From NCBI GenBank assembly GCA_031261425.1, contig JAISJR010000018.1:21329-85328 (forward strand): a stretch of DNA of 64,000 nt, in the 5' to 3' direction. A model generated the notes under the pieces. That model saw only the letters and a list, made by a program, of their open reading frames with translations, ran no database searches and had not been told where the DNA came from. The position numbers and the translations under genes were made by a program. This DNA comes from Planctomycetota bacterium (GTDB lineage: Bacteria > Planctomycetota > SZUA-567). This document shows positions 35,114 to 43,548 of the stretch, one piece after another. How positions within the stretch are numbered: the stretch's first letter is position 1; every line of letters starts with the position of its first letter.

Positions 35114-36466
35114 TCACTCCATTCCATACCGGTTGGCGATGGAAATACCGCTGAGCAACGCGCCGACGATGCCCAAAAAACCTTGGTCGGTGCCGATTAA
35201 ATACAGGTTGGCGAGCGCCGTTTTGCCGTCGCGGCGTTTGACCGGCGAGCCGTAAATCGCGCCGCGATAATGACCGGTGAAACGCGCCACCGTGCGCGGC
35301 GTGAATAAATCAGACCAGACAATTTTTTCGCGCAACGCCGGATAAAATTTTTCCGCCGCGCGGAGCAGACGCTCGGCGGCGTCTTTTTTCTGCGCGAGAT
35401 ACGCGGCGCGGTCGAGATTTTTCCACCGGTCGAAATTCGCGCGCGCGGTAACCCGCAAACTCGGCTCCGTCGTAAAATTAAAATTGTTCGGACAACAAAT
35501 CACGCCGGAATTGTCGTCGATGAAATCCGCCGGCTCGTTGAAAATAAAATTATCGGTCTGCGAGAAAAAAGTAATCGCCGCGCCGTCGCCGCGCGCGGGT
35601 TCGCTTAAAGATAAAACCAATTCCGCGAAGCCCAATTTGCCGCCGGATTCTTCATTATTGACGCCGCACAGCGCCGCCGTTTCGACCGCGCCCGCCGAGG
35701 AAAAAATCAGCGGCGCGGCGATTGCTTCGCCCGTGGTCAATTCGACTTTTTCCGCGCGGCTCGCGCTCGCGACAATCCGCGCCACTTTCGCGCCGTAGCG
35801 CAACTCGCCGCCGTTGGCGATAAATTGCGTAATTAGCAGTTCGATGATTTTTTTCATTCCGGCGCGCGGGCGGCAGAAGCCGCCGCGGAAAACCGCTTTC
35901 CACATCGTCGCGAATTGCGTCCAGTCCATATCGTTTTCGGCGGCGTTGCCGTAATACATCAACGGACAGAGCAACATTTCGCGCAACGTTTCGTCGGGAA
36001 TAAACGCCGCTAATTTCTCGCGCGTTGACGCCGGAACGGCGGTCAGAGTAGTGTCGTCGTAATCGTTCAGCGCCGCCGTCAGCGCGTCGAAACCGGCGAG
36101 CGAGCGCGGAAAATCGGCGGCGACGCCGGCGCGAAAATCGGCGAAGTTGTTGGTGAAACGCAAGCGGCGCGCTGGAAAAACAATCGCGGAAAAATTTTGT
36201 TCGACCAAATCCAGGTCGGCGTGGCGCAGGCGCAATTGGCGCGACAGTTTGGTCAGCGGTTCGCCGCGCGCGCCGGCGCGCGCGAAATTGGTCATCGCGT
36301 GCAGACCGACATCAATCACGCGCTCGCCGCGCCGGTAATAAGAATTGAGTCCGCCGGCGACGGCGTGCGCTTCGAGTAGGAGCGCTTTTTTGCCGGACAA
36401 ACCCAGCCGGATGCCGGTCGCCAGCCCCGATAATCCCGCACCGATGATGATGGCGTCGTAATTCAT
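35114..36466 (-). CDS. FAD-dependent oxidoreductase, phytoene desaturase/CrtI-like
   Basis: A 450-residue flavoprotein of the amine-oxidase/phytoene-desaturase group. The N-terminal FAD dinucleotide motif is GAGLSGLATG (9-18) followed by the conserved Glu in LLLEAHAVAGG, and the C-terminal FAD segment is NLYLIGTDQGFLGIVGALLSG. Such enzymes desaturate or isomerise long polyenes or squalene-derived lipids, or act as carotenoid/retinol isomerases. No crt or hpn gene is adjacent, so the substrate is open. GGAAAAG precedes the ATG. It is leftward and flanked on both sides by spacer repeats. Confidence 0.82.
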   Translation of the reverse strand: MNYDAIIIGAGLSGLATGIRLGLSGKKALLLEAHAVAGGLNSYYRRGERVIDVGLHAMTNFARAGARGEPLTKLSRQLRLRHADLDLVEQNFSAIVFPARRLRFTNNFADFRAGVAADFPRSLAGFDALTAALNDYDDTTLTAVPASTREKLAAFIPDETLREMLLCPLMYYGNAAENDMDWTQFATMWKAVFRGGFCRPRAGMKKIIELLITQFIANGGELRYGAKVARIVASASRAEKVELTTGEAIAAPLIFSSAGAVETAALCGVNNEESGGKLGFAELVLSLSEPARGDGAAITFFSQTDNFIFNEPADFIDDNSGVICCPNNFNFTTEPSLRVTARANFDRWKNLDRAAYLAQKKDAAERLLRAAEKFYPALREKIVWSDLFTPRTVARFTGHYRGAIYGSPVKRRDGKTALANLYLIGTDQGFLGIVGALLSGISIANRYGME

Positions 36467-36481
36467 TTCTTTTCCAAATCC

Positions 36482-36595
36482 GGCGAAGTTTAGAGTTTAG
36501 AGTTGAGAGTTTAGAGTTGAGCAGAGGTTGCGCTTCGCGCGTCTTAAAAATAAAACCCCACTCTCTCCACTCTCAACTCTAAACTCTCAACTCTG
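36482..36595. repeat. GAGTTTAGAGTTGAG palindrome with GCTTCGCG core
   Basis: GTTTAGAGTTTAGAGTTGAG arms face CTCAACTCTAAACTCTCAAC arms around TTGCGCTTCGCGCGTC and AAAATAAAACCCC. The core is shared with 12277-12362. Confidence 0.65.
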
Positions 36596-37798
36596 TTACT
36601 TCCGCAACCTTGGGTCCATCGCGTCGCGGAGTCCTTCGCCGATTAAATTGTAGGCGGTCATTGCCGCGAAAATGGCGAGACCGGGGAAAATGCTGAGCCA
36701 CCAATTCGGCAACGGGCTGTCGCGTCCTTCCATCAATAATTCGCCCCACGTCGCCGTCGGCGACGCCACGCCGATGCCCAAAAACGACAAGCCGCTTTCC
36801 ATCGCAATCGCGCCGGCGATGCTGAACGAGATGCCCACCAACACCGGCGCGAGCGCGTTCGGCAAAATATGGCGAAACACGACGCGCGCTCGACTCGCCC
36901 CCAACGCCCGCGCCGCCGCGACGTAATCGAGCGACCGCTGTTTGAAAATTTCGCCGCGAATCACCATTGCCGTGCCGGTCCAGCCGGTCAGCCCGATGAT
37001 GAGCATAATGTTAAGAATCGACCGTTGGTCGAGAAAGGCAATCACCGTCAAAATCAAAAAAAACGTCGGAAAGCACATCAAAATTTCGATGGCGCGTGAA
37101 ATCAAAATGTCCACCCAGCCGCCGCAATAACCGGCAATCGCCCCGACCAACAAGCCAATCGCCGTCGCAATCGCCACCGAAATAAAACCGACCGTCAGCG
37201 ACACCCGCGAGCCGTAAGCCAGCCGCGCCAACACGTCGCGCCCGACTTCGTCCGAGCCGAGATACGAATAACGCTCGCCGGTCGCGGCGCCGGTCGCCGT
37301 TGCGCGACTCGTCACTGCGTGACTCCAACTCGGCGGCGTTTTCGGGCGGAACATTCCCTGCTCATACGGACCGTAAGGCGCGAGCGGAAACAGTCCGCGT
37401 CCGGCGTGTTGTTCGGCGGCGAGATAATAATTTTGCGGCTGATTGCGGCTCGACGTGAAAATGAACGGCAACAATAACAACGTCCCGCCGACGAGAAGCG
37501 GACGGCGGCGGCGGCGAAAAAGAACGGCGCAAACGCCCGCCCAAACGGCAAAGAGAAAGAGGTAGTTGAAGGCGACATCGAGCAGATATTCGCGCGTATC
37601 GACCGGCGCGAAAAATTCGCGCCAGAAAGGAAACGTCAACGCGCCGTCGGCGGCGAGCCAATAAAACGGCAGGCGTCCGGCGATAAACGGCGCGGCGAGG
37701 GCGACGGCGAAAAAGAGCGCCGCCGCGCCGAGTCCCGCGACCGCGAGGCGGTTTTTCTTGAACTGCGTCCAGACGATTTGCCAATAACTGTGCGACAT
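36596..37798 (-). CDS. Peptide/oligopeptide-type ABC transporter permease, DppC/OppC family with N-terminal insertion
   Basis: A 400-residue inner-membrane permease. The first span lies at about 18-38. A second hydrophobic block follows at 70-110, and a roughly 100-residue loop separates it from the conserved DppC core. The core begins LGSDEVGRDVLARLAYGSRVSL, a family signature, and its EAA loop is AARALGASRARVVFRHILPN. The ordinary family length is 280-310, so the N-terminal segment is an insertion seen in some YejE/DppC-like proteins. No partner permease, binding protein or ATPase is adjacent. The start lacks a clear ribosome-binding site. Substrate unknown; peptides are typical. Confidence 0.88.
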   Translation of the reverse strand: MSHSYWQIVWTQFKKNRLAVAGLGAAALFFAVALAAPFIAGRLPFYWLAADGALTFPFWREFFAPVDTREYLLDVAFNYLFLFAVWAGVCAVLFRRRRRPLLVGGTLLLLPFIFTSSRNQPQNYYLAAEQHAGRGLFPLAPYGPYEQGMFRPKTPPSWSHAVTSRATATGAATGERYSYLGSDEVGRDVLARLAYGSRVSLTVGFISVAIATAIGLLVGAIAGYCGGWVDILISRAIEILMCFPTFFLILTVIAFLDQRSILNIMLIIGLTGWTGTAMVIRGEIFKQRSLDYVAAARALGASRARVVFRHILPNALAPVLVGISFSIAGAIAMESGLSFLGIGVASPTATWGELLMEGRDSPLPNWWLSIFPGLAIFAAMTAYNLIGEGLRDAMDPRLRK

Positions 37799-37799
37799 A

Positions 37800-37921
37800 A
37801 TGAGCAGTGGGCAGTGGTCAGTGAGCAGTGAACAGTAAGCAATGGGCAGTTGACGGTGAAAAGTGGACGGTGAACAACTTGCGACGAACTCTCTTACTGC
37901 TCACTGCCCACTGACCACCGC
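37800..37921. repeat. CAGTGGGCAGTG / CACTGCCCACTG palindrome
   Basis: GAGCAGTGGGCAGTGGTCAG and related words on the left face CTGCTCACTGCCCACTGACC on the right around AACTTGCGACG. Largest member of the CACTG family in the window. Confidence 0.65.
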
Positions 37922-40039
37922 TCACTTTTTCCGCGTTCTTGCCACGAAAATGCCGCGTTCCGGCGCTTTCGGCGGTTGCGCTTCGCGGACGGCGTCGGCG
38001 TATAACTCGGCTTGACTGCGCATCGGTTTTTCGCGGTCGGGTTTCACCCGCGCGTAACCGCCGTCCGGACGCATTTCCCACGCCTTCACGTTGTCGGTTA
38101 AACCGGCGTTTAAGACGCGCAAGACCTTTTTGCGGCAGTCGGCGTCCAGTATCGGAAACAGCAATTCCAGTCGGTCGTCGAAATTCCGCTCCATCCAGTC
38201 CGCGCTCGCGACATACACTTCTTCCTCGCCGCCGTTGTGAAAATGGAAAATGCGCGAGTGCTCCAAAAAGCGGTCGATGACGCCGGTTACGCGAATGTTT
38301 TCCGACAATCCTTTCACGCCGGCGCGCAAGCGGCACATTCCGCGCACCAACAGTTCGATTTTCACGCCGGCGGCGGACGCTGCGTAAAGCGCGGCGATGA
38401 TTTCCGGGTCGGTCAACGAATTCATTTTGGCGCGAATGAAGCCGCGCGTCTGCGGCGAATGTTTGCCGATTTCGCGCCGAATCAATTGCAACACGCGCGG
38501 GCGCAAATTCGTCGGCGCCATCGTGATGCGGTTCCACTGCGGCGGCAACGAGTAACCGGTAATCACGTTGAAAAAACTGCCGATGTCGCGCCCGAACGCC
38601 GGGTCGCAAGTGAACAAGCCGATGTCGGTGTAGAGCCGCGCCGTTTTGTCGTTGTAATTGCCGGTCGCCAAATGGACGTAGCGCCGAATGCCGTCGTCTT
38701 CGTGGCGGACAATCAACATCACTTTGCTGTGGGTTTTGTAGCCGACCACGCCGTAAATCACGTGCGCGCCGGCGGCGTCGAGCGCCCGCGCCCACGCGAT
38801 ATTGTTATGCTCGTCGAACCGCGCCCGCAATTCGACCAACGCCGTAACCTGTTTGCCGAGACGCGCCGCGTTGATGAGCGCCTTAATCAGCGGACTGTCG
38901 CCGGCGACGCGATACAACGTGATTTTTATCGCCAGCGCCTGCGGGTCGTTCGCCGCTTTTTTGACCATCTCGGTAATGGGGTCGAACTTCTGATAAGGCA
39001 GAGTCAGAATGTGGTCTTGGGCGCGAATGGCGGCGAAAATATCGTCGCCGGCAAGTTGCGGGTGCGGTTGCGGCGGAAACGCCGGATTCGACAAATCGGC
39101 GCGTTTGACTTTGCTCGCCAACTCAAAAAATCCTTTGCGGTTAAGCGGCAGGGGCAAGCGGTAAATTTGCTGGTCGTCCGGCAGATGCAAACTGCCGCGC
39201 AAAAAATTCAGCACGTCGTCGGGCATGCGTTCGGAGGCGTGAATGGCGACGGGCTCGCCCCAGCGCCGTCCGCGCACCGCTTCGTCCACCGCGCCGAGCA
39301 GGTCCTTCGCGGCATCGTCGTCGATGACGGTTTCGGCGTCGCGCAGGACGCGAAACAAATACGAGTCGGTGATTTCGTAGCCGCTCAACACGCTGGTCGC
39401 GAATATCCGAATAATGTCTTCCAACATCACGAAGCGGACGGTTTTGGGGTCGGGCGAGGGCAGTTGATAAAAGCGGTCGAGCCCGCCGGGGATTTGCATC
39501 AAAATCGTCGTCGTCCGGCGGAACAATTTATTTTCGGCTTCCGGCAACGAGGCGACGGTGAAGAGCAAATACAACGCGCCGCTGGTCAACAACGGGAACG
39601 GATGACCGGGGTCGATGGCGAGCGGCGTCAGCACCGGCGCGATGGCATTTTCATAAATGGTCAGCAGATATTCGCGGTCGGCGGCGGTGAAAGCGGCGCG
39701 CTCGACCAATTGGACGCCTTGCGCGGACAGTTGCGGCAGGAGGTCGCGGACGAGCGTCGTCTGTTGCCGCTTTTGCATTTCGTCGAAGCGCTCGCGGATG
39801 GCGCGCAGGACGGGGCGCGGCGCGTTGTCGCCGTCGCGGAGTTTGCGGAGCAAACCGGCGACGCGGACTTGCGTGAACTCGTCCAAATTCGACGACACGA
39901 TGGCGATGAATTTGAGCCGCTCCAACAACGGCACGTCGGGATTTTCGGCTTCGGCAAGCACGCGGAAATTGAAGTCAACCCAACTGAGTTCGCGGTCGAT
40001 GAGCGGCGCGTCCGGCATAGGCGGCGGGGATTTTTTCAT
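37922..40039 (-). CDS. ppk1: Polyphosphate kinase 1
   Basis: PPK1 polymerises the gamma-phosphate of ATP into inorganic polyphosphate. The 705-residue protein has all four domains: N-terminal helical domain (LIDRELSWVDFNFRVLAEA), head domain, and two PLD-like catalytic domains. The phospho-acceptor histidine is in YKTHSKVMLIV and is followed by HLATGNYN; the second catalytic His is in the HNGGEEEVYVASADWM region. AAAGGAG precedes the ATG. The tail past about 660 is basic and poorly conserved. It is preceded 27 bp away by the OleC-like gene on the same strand, so co-transcription is likely. ppx is not nearby. Confidence 0.96.
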   Translation of the reverse strand: MKKSPPPMPDAPLIDRELSWVDFNFRVLAEAENPDVPLLERLKFIAIVSSNLDEFTQVRVAGLLRKLRDGDNAPRPVLRAIRERFDEMQKRQQTTLVRDLLPQLSAQGVQLVERAAFTAADREYLLTIYENAIAPVLTPLAIDPGHPFPLLTSGALYLLFTVASLPEAENKLFRRTTTILMQIPGGLDRFYQLPSPDPKTVRFVMLEDIIRIFATSVLSGYEITDSYLFRVLRDAETVIDDDAAKDLLGAVDEAVRGRRWGEPVAIHASERMPDDVLNFLRGSLHLPDDQQIYRLPLPLNRKGFFELASKVKRADLSNPAFPPQPHPQLAGDDIFAAIRAQDHILTLPYQKFDPITEMVKKAANDPQALAIKITLYRVAGDSPLIKALINAARLGKQVTALVELRARFDEHNNIAWARALDAAGAHVIYGVVGYKTHSKVMLIVRHEDDGIRRYVHLATGNYNDKTARLYTDIGLFTCDPAFGRDIGSFFNVITGYSLPPQWNRITMAPTNLRPRVLQLIRREIGKHSPQTRGFIRAKMNSLTDPEIIAALYAASAAGVKIELLVRGMCRLRAGVKGLSENIRVTGVIDRFLEHSRIFHFHNGGEEEVYVASADWMERNFDDRLELLFPILDADCRKKVLRVLNAGLTDNVKAWEMRPDGGYARVKPDREKPMRSQAELYADAVREAQPPKAPERGIFVARTRKK

Positions 40040-40066
40040 AAAAGTAACTCCTTTGATTTTTAATTT

Positions 40067-41695
40067 TCAATTCTCGATTTTTAATTGTCTTTCATATCGC
40101 TCCCGCAACCATTCGCGGTTGATTTTCGCGTTATGGCGAATATCGACCGGCAGGGCGCGGCGAAAAAACAGGCGCGTAATCGCGCGGGTAATCTCGTGTT
40201 TTTGCGCCGCCGCCAATAATTCCGCCGTCAATTTTTCTTGTTCGCCGGCGGACAATCGCCCGACCGGTTCGATGACGATTGCCGGCGTTTGGCGCGGCGC
40301 GGCGCCAAGCCCGATAAGCGCCGAGCGGCGGACTAACGGATGTTCGTTGAAAATCGCTTCGCAACAGACCGAATACAAAATCCCGTCCGCCGTTTCAACG
40401 CGGTGCGCCGCGCGTCCGCAATACCAAACCCGCCCGCGCTCGTCAAAATAGCCGACATCGCCCAACCGGTGCCAAAACGTGGCGCCGTCGCGGATTTTCG
40501 CGCGCGCCGTCGCGTCCGGCAAGCGGTGATACGCCCGCGTTACGTTTTCGCCGCGCGCCATAATTTCGCCGACGGCGCCGACCGGCAGAATTTTAGCGTC
40601 CGCGATTTCGCCGATGACGCCGTCGCGCCATTCGATAATTTTTAGTTCAACGCCGCCGACCGGCGCGCCGACGCAGTAGCCCCGTCCTTGCCGCGTCGCG
40701 GCGGCGGTTTCGTTGAGCGCGACGCTACCCGCCAAATCGGCAACCGGCAAACTCTCGGTGGCGCCGTAGGGCGCGTGCGTTTCCGCGCCGGCGGACAGAA
40801 CTTGCCGCAATAAAATTTCGTGCGTGCGCGGCGGCACCGGACAGCCGGACATCAGCACTTGCCGCAACGACGGCAACCGGGTCTTTTTCGCCGCGGCATA
40901 TGCGGCGACCTTGCGCCAGAGCGTCGGCGAGCCGAAAGAAAACGTGCATTGTTCCGCGTTAATCGCCGCGACAAGTTCGCGCGGGTTCGCCGCCGCCGGT
41001 CGCGCCGCATTCATTTTCGGGATTACCGCCGTCATTCCGAGTCCGACCGAAAACAGCGCGAACAGCGGGTAACAAGCGAGGTCAACGTCGTTTTCGGTTA
41101 CGCCGTAAATCTCGCCAATCATCGCGCATTGGCGCCGGAAAATCCGGTGCGTGTATTCGACGCCTTTGGCGGGACCGGTGCTACCGGTGGTGAACAGCAC
41201 GGCGGCGAGTTCGTCGGGCGCGGCGTCCACCGGCGGCAACGGGTCGGGCGCGGACGCGCGATGCAACGCGGACAGCGTCGCGCCGCGCCAGAAAAATTTT
41301 CGCCCGACGGTAACGTTGATTTTGACGCTCGCGAAAAAACGCGGGCGCAGGACGCGCGTCAAATGGGCGAGCGGAACGCCGACGAGCGCGGTCGGCGCGG
41401 CTTGTTGAATGCAGTGAAGCAAGCGCGCGACGCCCATGCCGGGGTCAAGCATCACCGGCGGGGCGCCGATTTTGAACAGCGCGAAAACCAACGCGAAAAA
41501 GTCCGGCGACGGCTTGACCATTAAGAGCGTCTTGTCGCCGCGCCGCAGACCGTAATCGTTCAGCGCCCGCGCGTATTCGCCGCTCAACCGGTCGAGTTGC
41601 TGAAACGTCAGCGTCCGCCCGCTCCGCCGGTCAACGACGGCGCGTTTGGTCGGCAGACGTTGCGCGAGGGTTTGGAGTTGGAAGGCGATATTCAT
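40067..41695 (-). CDS. AMP-binding ligase-like protein, OleC (beta-lactone synthetase) type
   Basis: A 542-residue member of the acyl-CoA ligase/ANL superfamily. The P-loop is LFTTGSTGPAKGVEYTH and the adenylate-binding segment is APYGATESLPV. A WHRLGDVGYFDERGRVWYCGR block and a C-terminal AKINREWL lysine (A10) follow. The pattern, particularly the GPAKGVEYTHRIF loop and CxGRxxHRV, resembles OleC. OleC closes beta-hydroxy acids into beta-lactones on the route to long-chain olefins. OleA, OleB and OleD are not adjacent, so an ordinary fatty-acid ligase role is possible. It precedes ppk1 by 27 bp. The last residues lie in an AATT spacer repeat. Confidence 0.78.
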   Translation of the reverse strand: MNIAFQLQTLAQRLPTKRAVVDRRSGRTLTFQQLDRLSGEYARALNDYGLRRGDKTLLMVKPSPDFFALVFALFKIGAPPVMLDPGMGVARLLHCIQQAAPTALVGVPLAHLTRVLRPRFFASVKINVTVGRKFFWRGATLSALHRASAPDPLPPVDAAPDELAAVLFTTGSTGPAKGVEYTHRIFRRQCAMIGEIYGVTENDVDLACYPLFALFSVGLGMTAVIPKMNAARPAAANPRELVAAINAEQCTFSFGSPTLWRKVAAYAAAKKTRLPSLRQVLMSGCPVPPRTHEILLRQVLSAGAETHAPYGATESLPVADLAGSVALNETAAATRQGRGYCVGAPVGGVELKIIEWRDGVIGEIADAKILPVGAVGEIMARGENVTRAYHRLPDATARAKIRDGATFWHRLGDVGYFDERGRVWYCGRAAHRVETADGILYSVCCEAIFNEHPLVRRSALIGLGAAPRQTPAIVIEPVGRLSAGEQEKLTAELLAAAQKHEITRAITRLFFRRALPVDIRHNAKINREWLRERYERQLKIEN

Positions 41696-41731
41696 CGAAA
41701 TAGCCCGAAATTTTTACGCGGGGAAACACGC

Positions 41732-41846
41732 AATTACGAATTAGAAATTACAAATTAAAAATTAAAAATTTTGGAGTTTGATTTTCAAATTCGCTTCGCG
41801 CACATCAATCCAAAATTCGTAATTTTTAATTTGTAATTTTTAATTG
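41732..41846. repeat. AATTACAAATT palindrome with GCTTCGCG core
   Basis: AATTACGAATTAGAAATTAC arms face GTAATTTTTAATTTGTAATT arms around TTGGAGTTTGATT and a TTCGCTTCGCG core. Confidence 0.65.
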
Positions 41847-41882
41847 TCGGGCGGTGTTTTCCGCCGACATCGCCATTTGCAG

Positions 41883-42350
41883 TTAGGCAACGGCGTCCGT
41901 CGCGGTGGTGTTTAGCAGGTTGAAGAGCGCCATCAGCGTATTGGCGGTCAACGGTTTTTTCAGCAGGGCGGCGCGACCGAAGAGTTGCGTCAGCGTGCGC
42001 TCGCGGACAAAACGCGCCGGTTCGTGTCCCGATAAAATGACGACCGGCATTTGGCTGTGGGCGGGGTCGCGGCGCAGAATTTCGAGCAGGTCGATGCCGG
42101 TCATCGGGCGGAGGTCGAGTTCAAAAATGCACACGTCGAAAAAGCCGTTGTCGATTTGCGTTAGAGCGTTCATCGGCGAATCCGCCATCGTGCAATTGAA
42201 GCCGTTGCGCCCCAAATACGCGGCGATTGCCGCCGCGCCGGGCGTGTCGCGGTCGAGCCACAACACGTCGCGGTAGGTCGTCGGCACCGGGTCGTTGGGA
42301 TACAGCGTGTCATACAGCCGATTGACTTCGTCGAGCGTCCATTTCGCCAT
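41883..42350 (-). CDS. Receiver-domain protein with Glu in place of the phospho-acceptor Asp
   Basis: A 155-residue single receiver-like domain with no output domain. The acidic pair is LDRD (32-35), the conserved Ser is at 107 in VVILSGHE and the conserved Lys is in LLKKP (129-133). The position of the phosphorylated Asp is Glu77 in CIFELDLRPMTG. Glu often mimics the phosphorylated state, so the protein may be constitutively active. An alternative is that Asp79, two residues on, is used. The ATG at 42350 has GGAG eight bases upstream. No histidine kinase is adjacent; it is monocistronic between two spacer repeats. Confidence 0.82.
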   Translation of the reverse strand: MAKWTLDEVNRLYDTLYPNDPVPTTYRDVLWLDRDTPGAAAIAAYLGRNGFNCTMADSPMNALTQIDNGFFDVCIFELDLRPMTGIDLLEILRRDPAHSQMPVVILSGHEPARFVRERTLTQLFGRAALLKKPLTANTLMALFNLLNTTATDAVA

Positions 42351-42402
42351 CGCGGTCTCCGTTGATGAAAAATCCCCGCCGGCGCGCGGGGCGGGGATTA
42401 CG

Positions 42403-42515
42403 ACAATTAACAATTAAAAATTAACAATTAACAATTGTGGAATTTGACGGTCAAAACCGCTTTGCGAAATTTCAATAATTAACTCCGAAATTTTTAATTG
42501 TTAATTGTTAATTGT
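42403..42515. repeat. AATTAACAATT palindrome with GCTTTGCG core
   Basis: ACAATTAACAATTAAAAATT arms face AATTTTTAATTGTTAATTG arms around TGTGGAATTTGACGG and CCGCTTTGCG. Abuts the stop codon of the lipoprotein gene. Confidence 0.65.
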
Positions 42516-42517
42516 GT

Positions 42518-43198
42518 TTAGAACGTGAAATCCGACGCCGGCACGAAATCGGATTTGCCCGCGGTCGAGTCGGACGCGGCGGAGGCGCCGTTTAAGTGGA
42601 CGCTCAACCGTTCCCACGTTTTGCGACCGACCACGCCGTCGGCGGACAATCCTTCCACCCGTTGGAAATTCTTAATCGCCGCGACGGTTTTCGCGCCGAT
42701 TTTACCATCGACCGGACCGGGATTGTAACCGGCGTTTTTCAGCGCTTTTTGCACGTCGGTCGCGTTCAAGCCGGACACCGCAATCGTTTTCGAGTAGTTG
42801 GCGCCGGATTTTTTGCCGCCGGAGTTCGCTTTGCTTGACGATTTTTTGGTCGAACCTTTCGGCGCCGGTTGTCCGAGACGCGCCACTTCCGCGCGGCGTT
42901 TCGGTTCGATGCCGGCGGGCGCGAAATCGGTGATTTGCACAATCGCGTCGTTATTGTCGGGGCGTAGCAACAGTTGGTCGGCTGTGAGCGGCGCGGGCGT
43001 CGGCGCGTAAAACACCGGCGCGGGCGCGGGACGCTCGGACATCACGACCAAATTCGCCTCAATGCCGTCTAACCGTTGCGTGATAACGTCTAATTTTTGC
43101 GCCTGCGCCACCCGTTCTTGCCGCTTTTGGTCGCACCCGCCGAAGGTCAAAGCCGCCGCGACCGCGATGACCAAGGTCAAATTTTTCCCCGTGAACAT
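42518..43198 (-). CDS. Lipoprotein with peptidoglycan-binding domain
   Basis: A 226-residue envelope protein. The lipobox LTFGGC places the acylated cysteine at residue 22. A short helical segment (QKRQERVAQAQKLDVITQRLDGIEAN, two overlapping heptad stretches) and a Pro/Ala/Lys/Ser-rich linker lead to a PG_binding_1 domain at about 140-200. That domain is recognisable from VQKALKNAGYNPGPVDGKIG and KNFQRVEGLSADGVVGRKTW. It probably tethers a membrane to the cell wall; no hydrolase domain is present. GAAGGAG precedes the ATG. It is the last clearly chromosomal gene before island 2. Confidence 0.88.
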   Translation of the reverse strand: MFTGKNLTLVIAVAAALTFGGCDQKRQERVAQAQKLDVITQRLDGIEANLVVMSERPAPAPVFYAPTPAPLTADQLLLRPDNNDAIVQITDFAPAGIEPKRRAEVARLGQPAPKGSTKKSSSKANSGGKKSGANYSKTIAVSGLNATDVQKALKNAGYNPGPVDGKIGAKTVAAIKNFQRVEGLSADGVVGRKTWERLSVHLNGASAASDSTAGKSDFVPASDFTF

Positions 43199-43314
43199 AC
43201 TTTTTCTCCTTCGATTCGGTGTAAAGTAACGACCGTAAAATTTAAGCGGCGGTTTATAGAGGCGGACGGCGCAAAGTCAACCGGAAGGGCGGGGGGGGCG
43301 AGTTGGCGGCATAC

Positions 43315-43385
43315 GAAGGTGCGGGATTTGAACCCGCGCCGCGCGCGCGGACTTTTCCGCGCGCCAAATTACGGGCATCGCAAGA
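43315..43385 (-). other. tRNA-like T-arm and stem-loop, possible decayed class II tRNA
   Basis: On the minus strand a perfect T-arm (GCGGG, loop TTCAAAT, CCCGC; 43320-43336) is followed by ACCTTCG as an acceptor-like end. It is preceded by a 9-bp hairpin (GCGCGCGGA/TCCGCGCGC) resembling a long variable arm. The matching 5' acceptor strand and a proper anticodon arm were not found, and no CCA follows. It is therefore a remnant or a chance look-alike, not a functional tRNA gene. Between the lipoprotein gene and position 43500 no coding gene is supported. Confidence 0.4.
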
Positions 43386-43449
43386 CCGGCGTGGCGCTCG
43401 GTCAATCGAATGTCGTGGCGCGCATCTACGACTTACGGCGACCCAACGC

Positions 43450-43492
43450 AAAAAATAACGCGACTGTATAGCATTTCCGCTATGCAGTCGCG
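43450..43492 (-). terminator. Rho-independent terminator downstream of the tRNA-Thr fragment
   Basis: A 14-bp stem with one G-T pair (43459-43472 with 43479-43492), 6-base loop, then TTATTTTTT on the minus strand. It would end leftward transcription and suits the original tRNA-Thr gene, whose 3' end is 10 bp upstream. Confidence 0.8.
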
Positions 43493-43501
43493 CTTTTCAA
43501 A

Positions 43502-43548
43502 TGGAGCCGTCTGTCGGACTTGAACCGACGACCTGTGCTTTACGAAAG
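43502..43548 (-). tRNA. 3' half of tRNA-Thr(CGT): attachment-site remnant, not a full tRNA
   Basis: The minus strand contains the anticodon loop TTCGTAA (anticodon CGT) and its 3' stem AGCAC. The variable loop AGGTC, the T-arm GTCGG-TTCAAGT-CCGAC, acceptor strand AGACGGC, discriminator T and an encoded CCA follow. The sequence leaves the tRNA consensus abruptly at 43549, so the D-arm and 5' half are missing. This is the usual footprint of a tyrosine-recombinase element inserted at the anticodon of a tRNA. The original 3' half is displaced, and the intact tRNA should lie at the far (right) end of the element, beyond 64 kb. Confidence 0.85.

Noticed and set aside
43254..43451. Complete tRNA gene on the minus strand
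   Set aside because: Only a T-arm and one extra hairpin can be formed; no complementary acceptor strand, D-arm or good anticodon stem exists.
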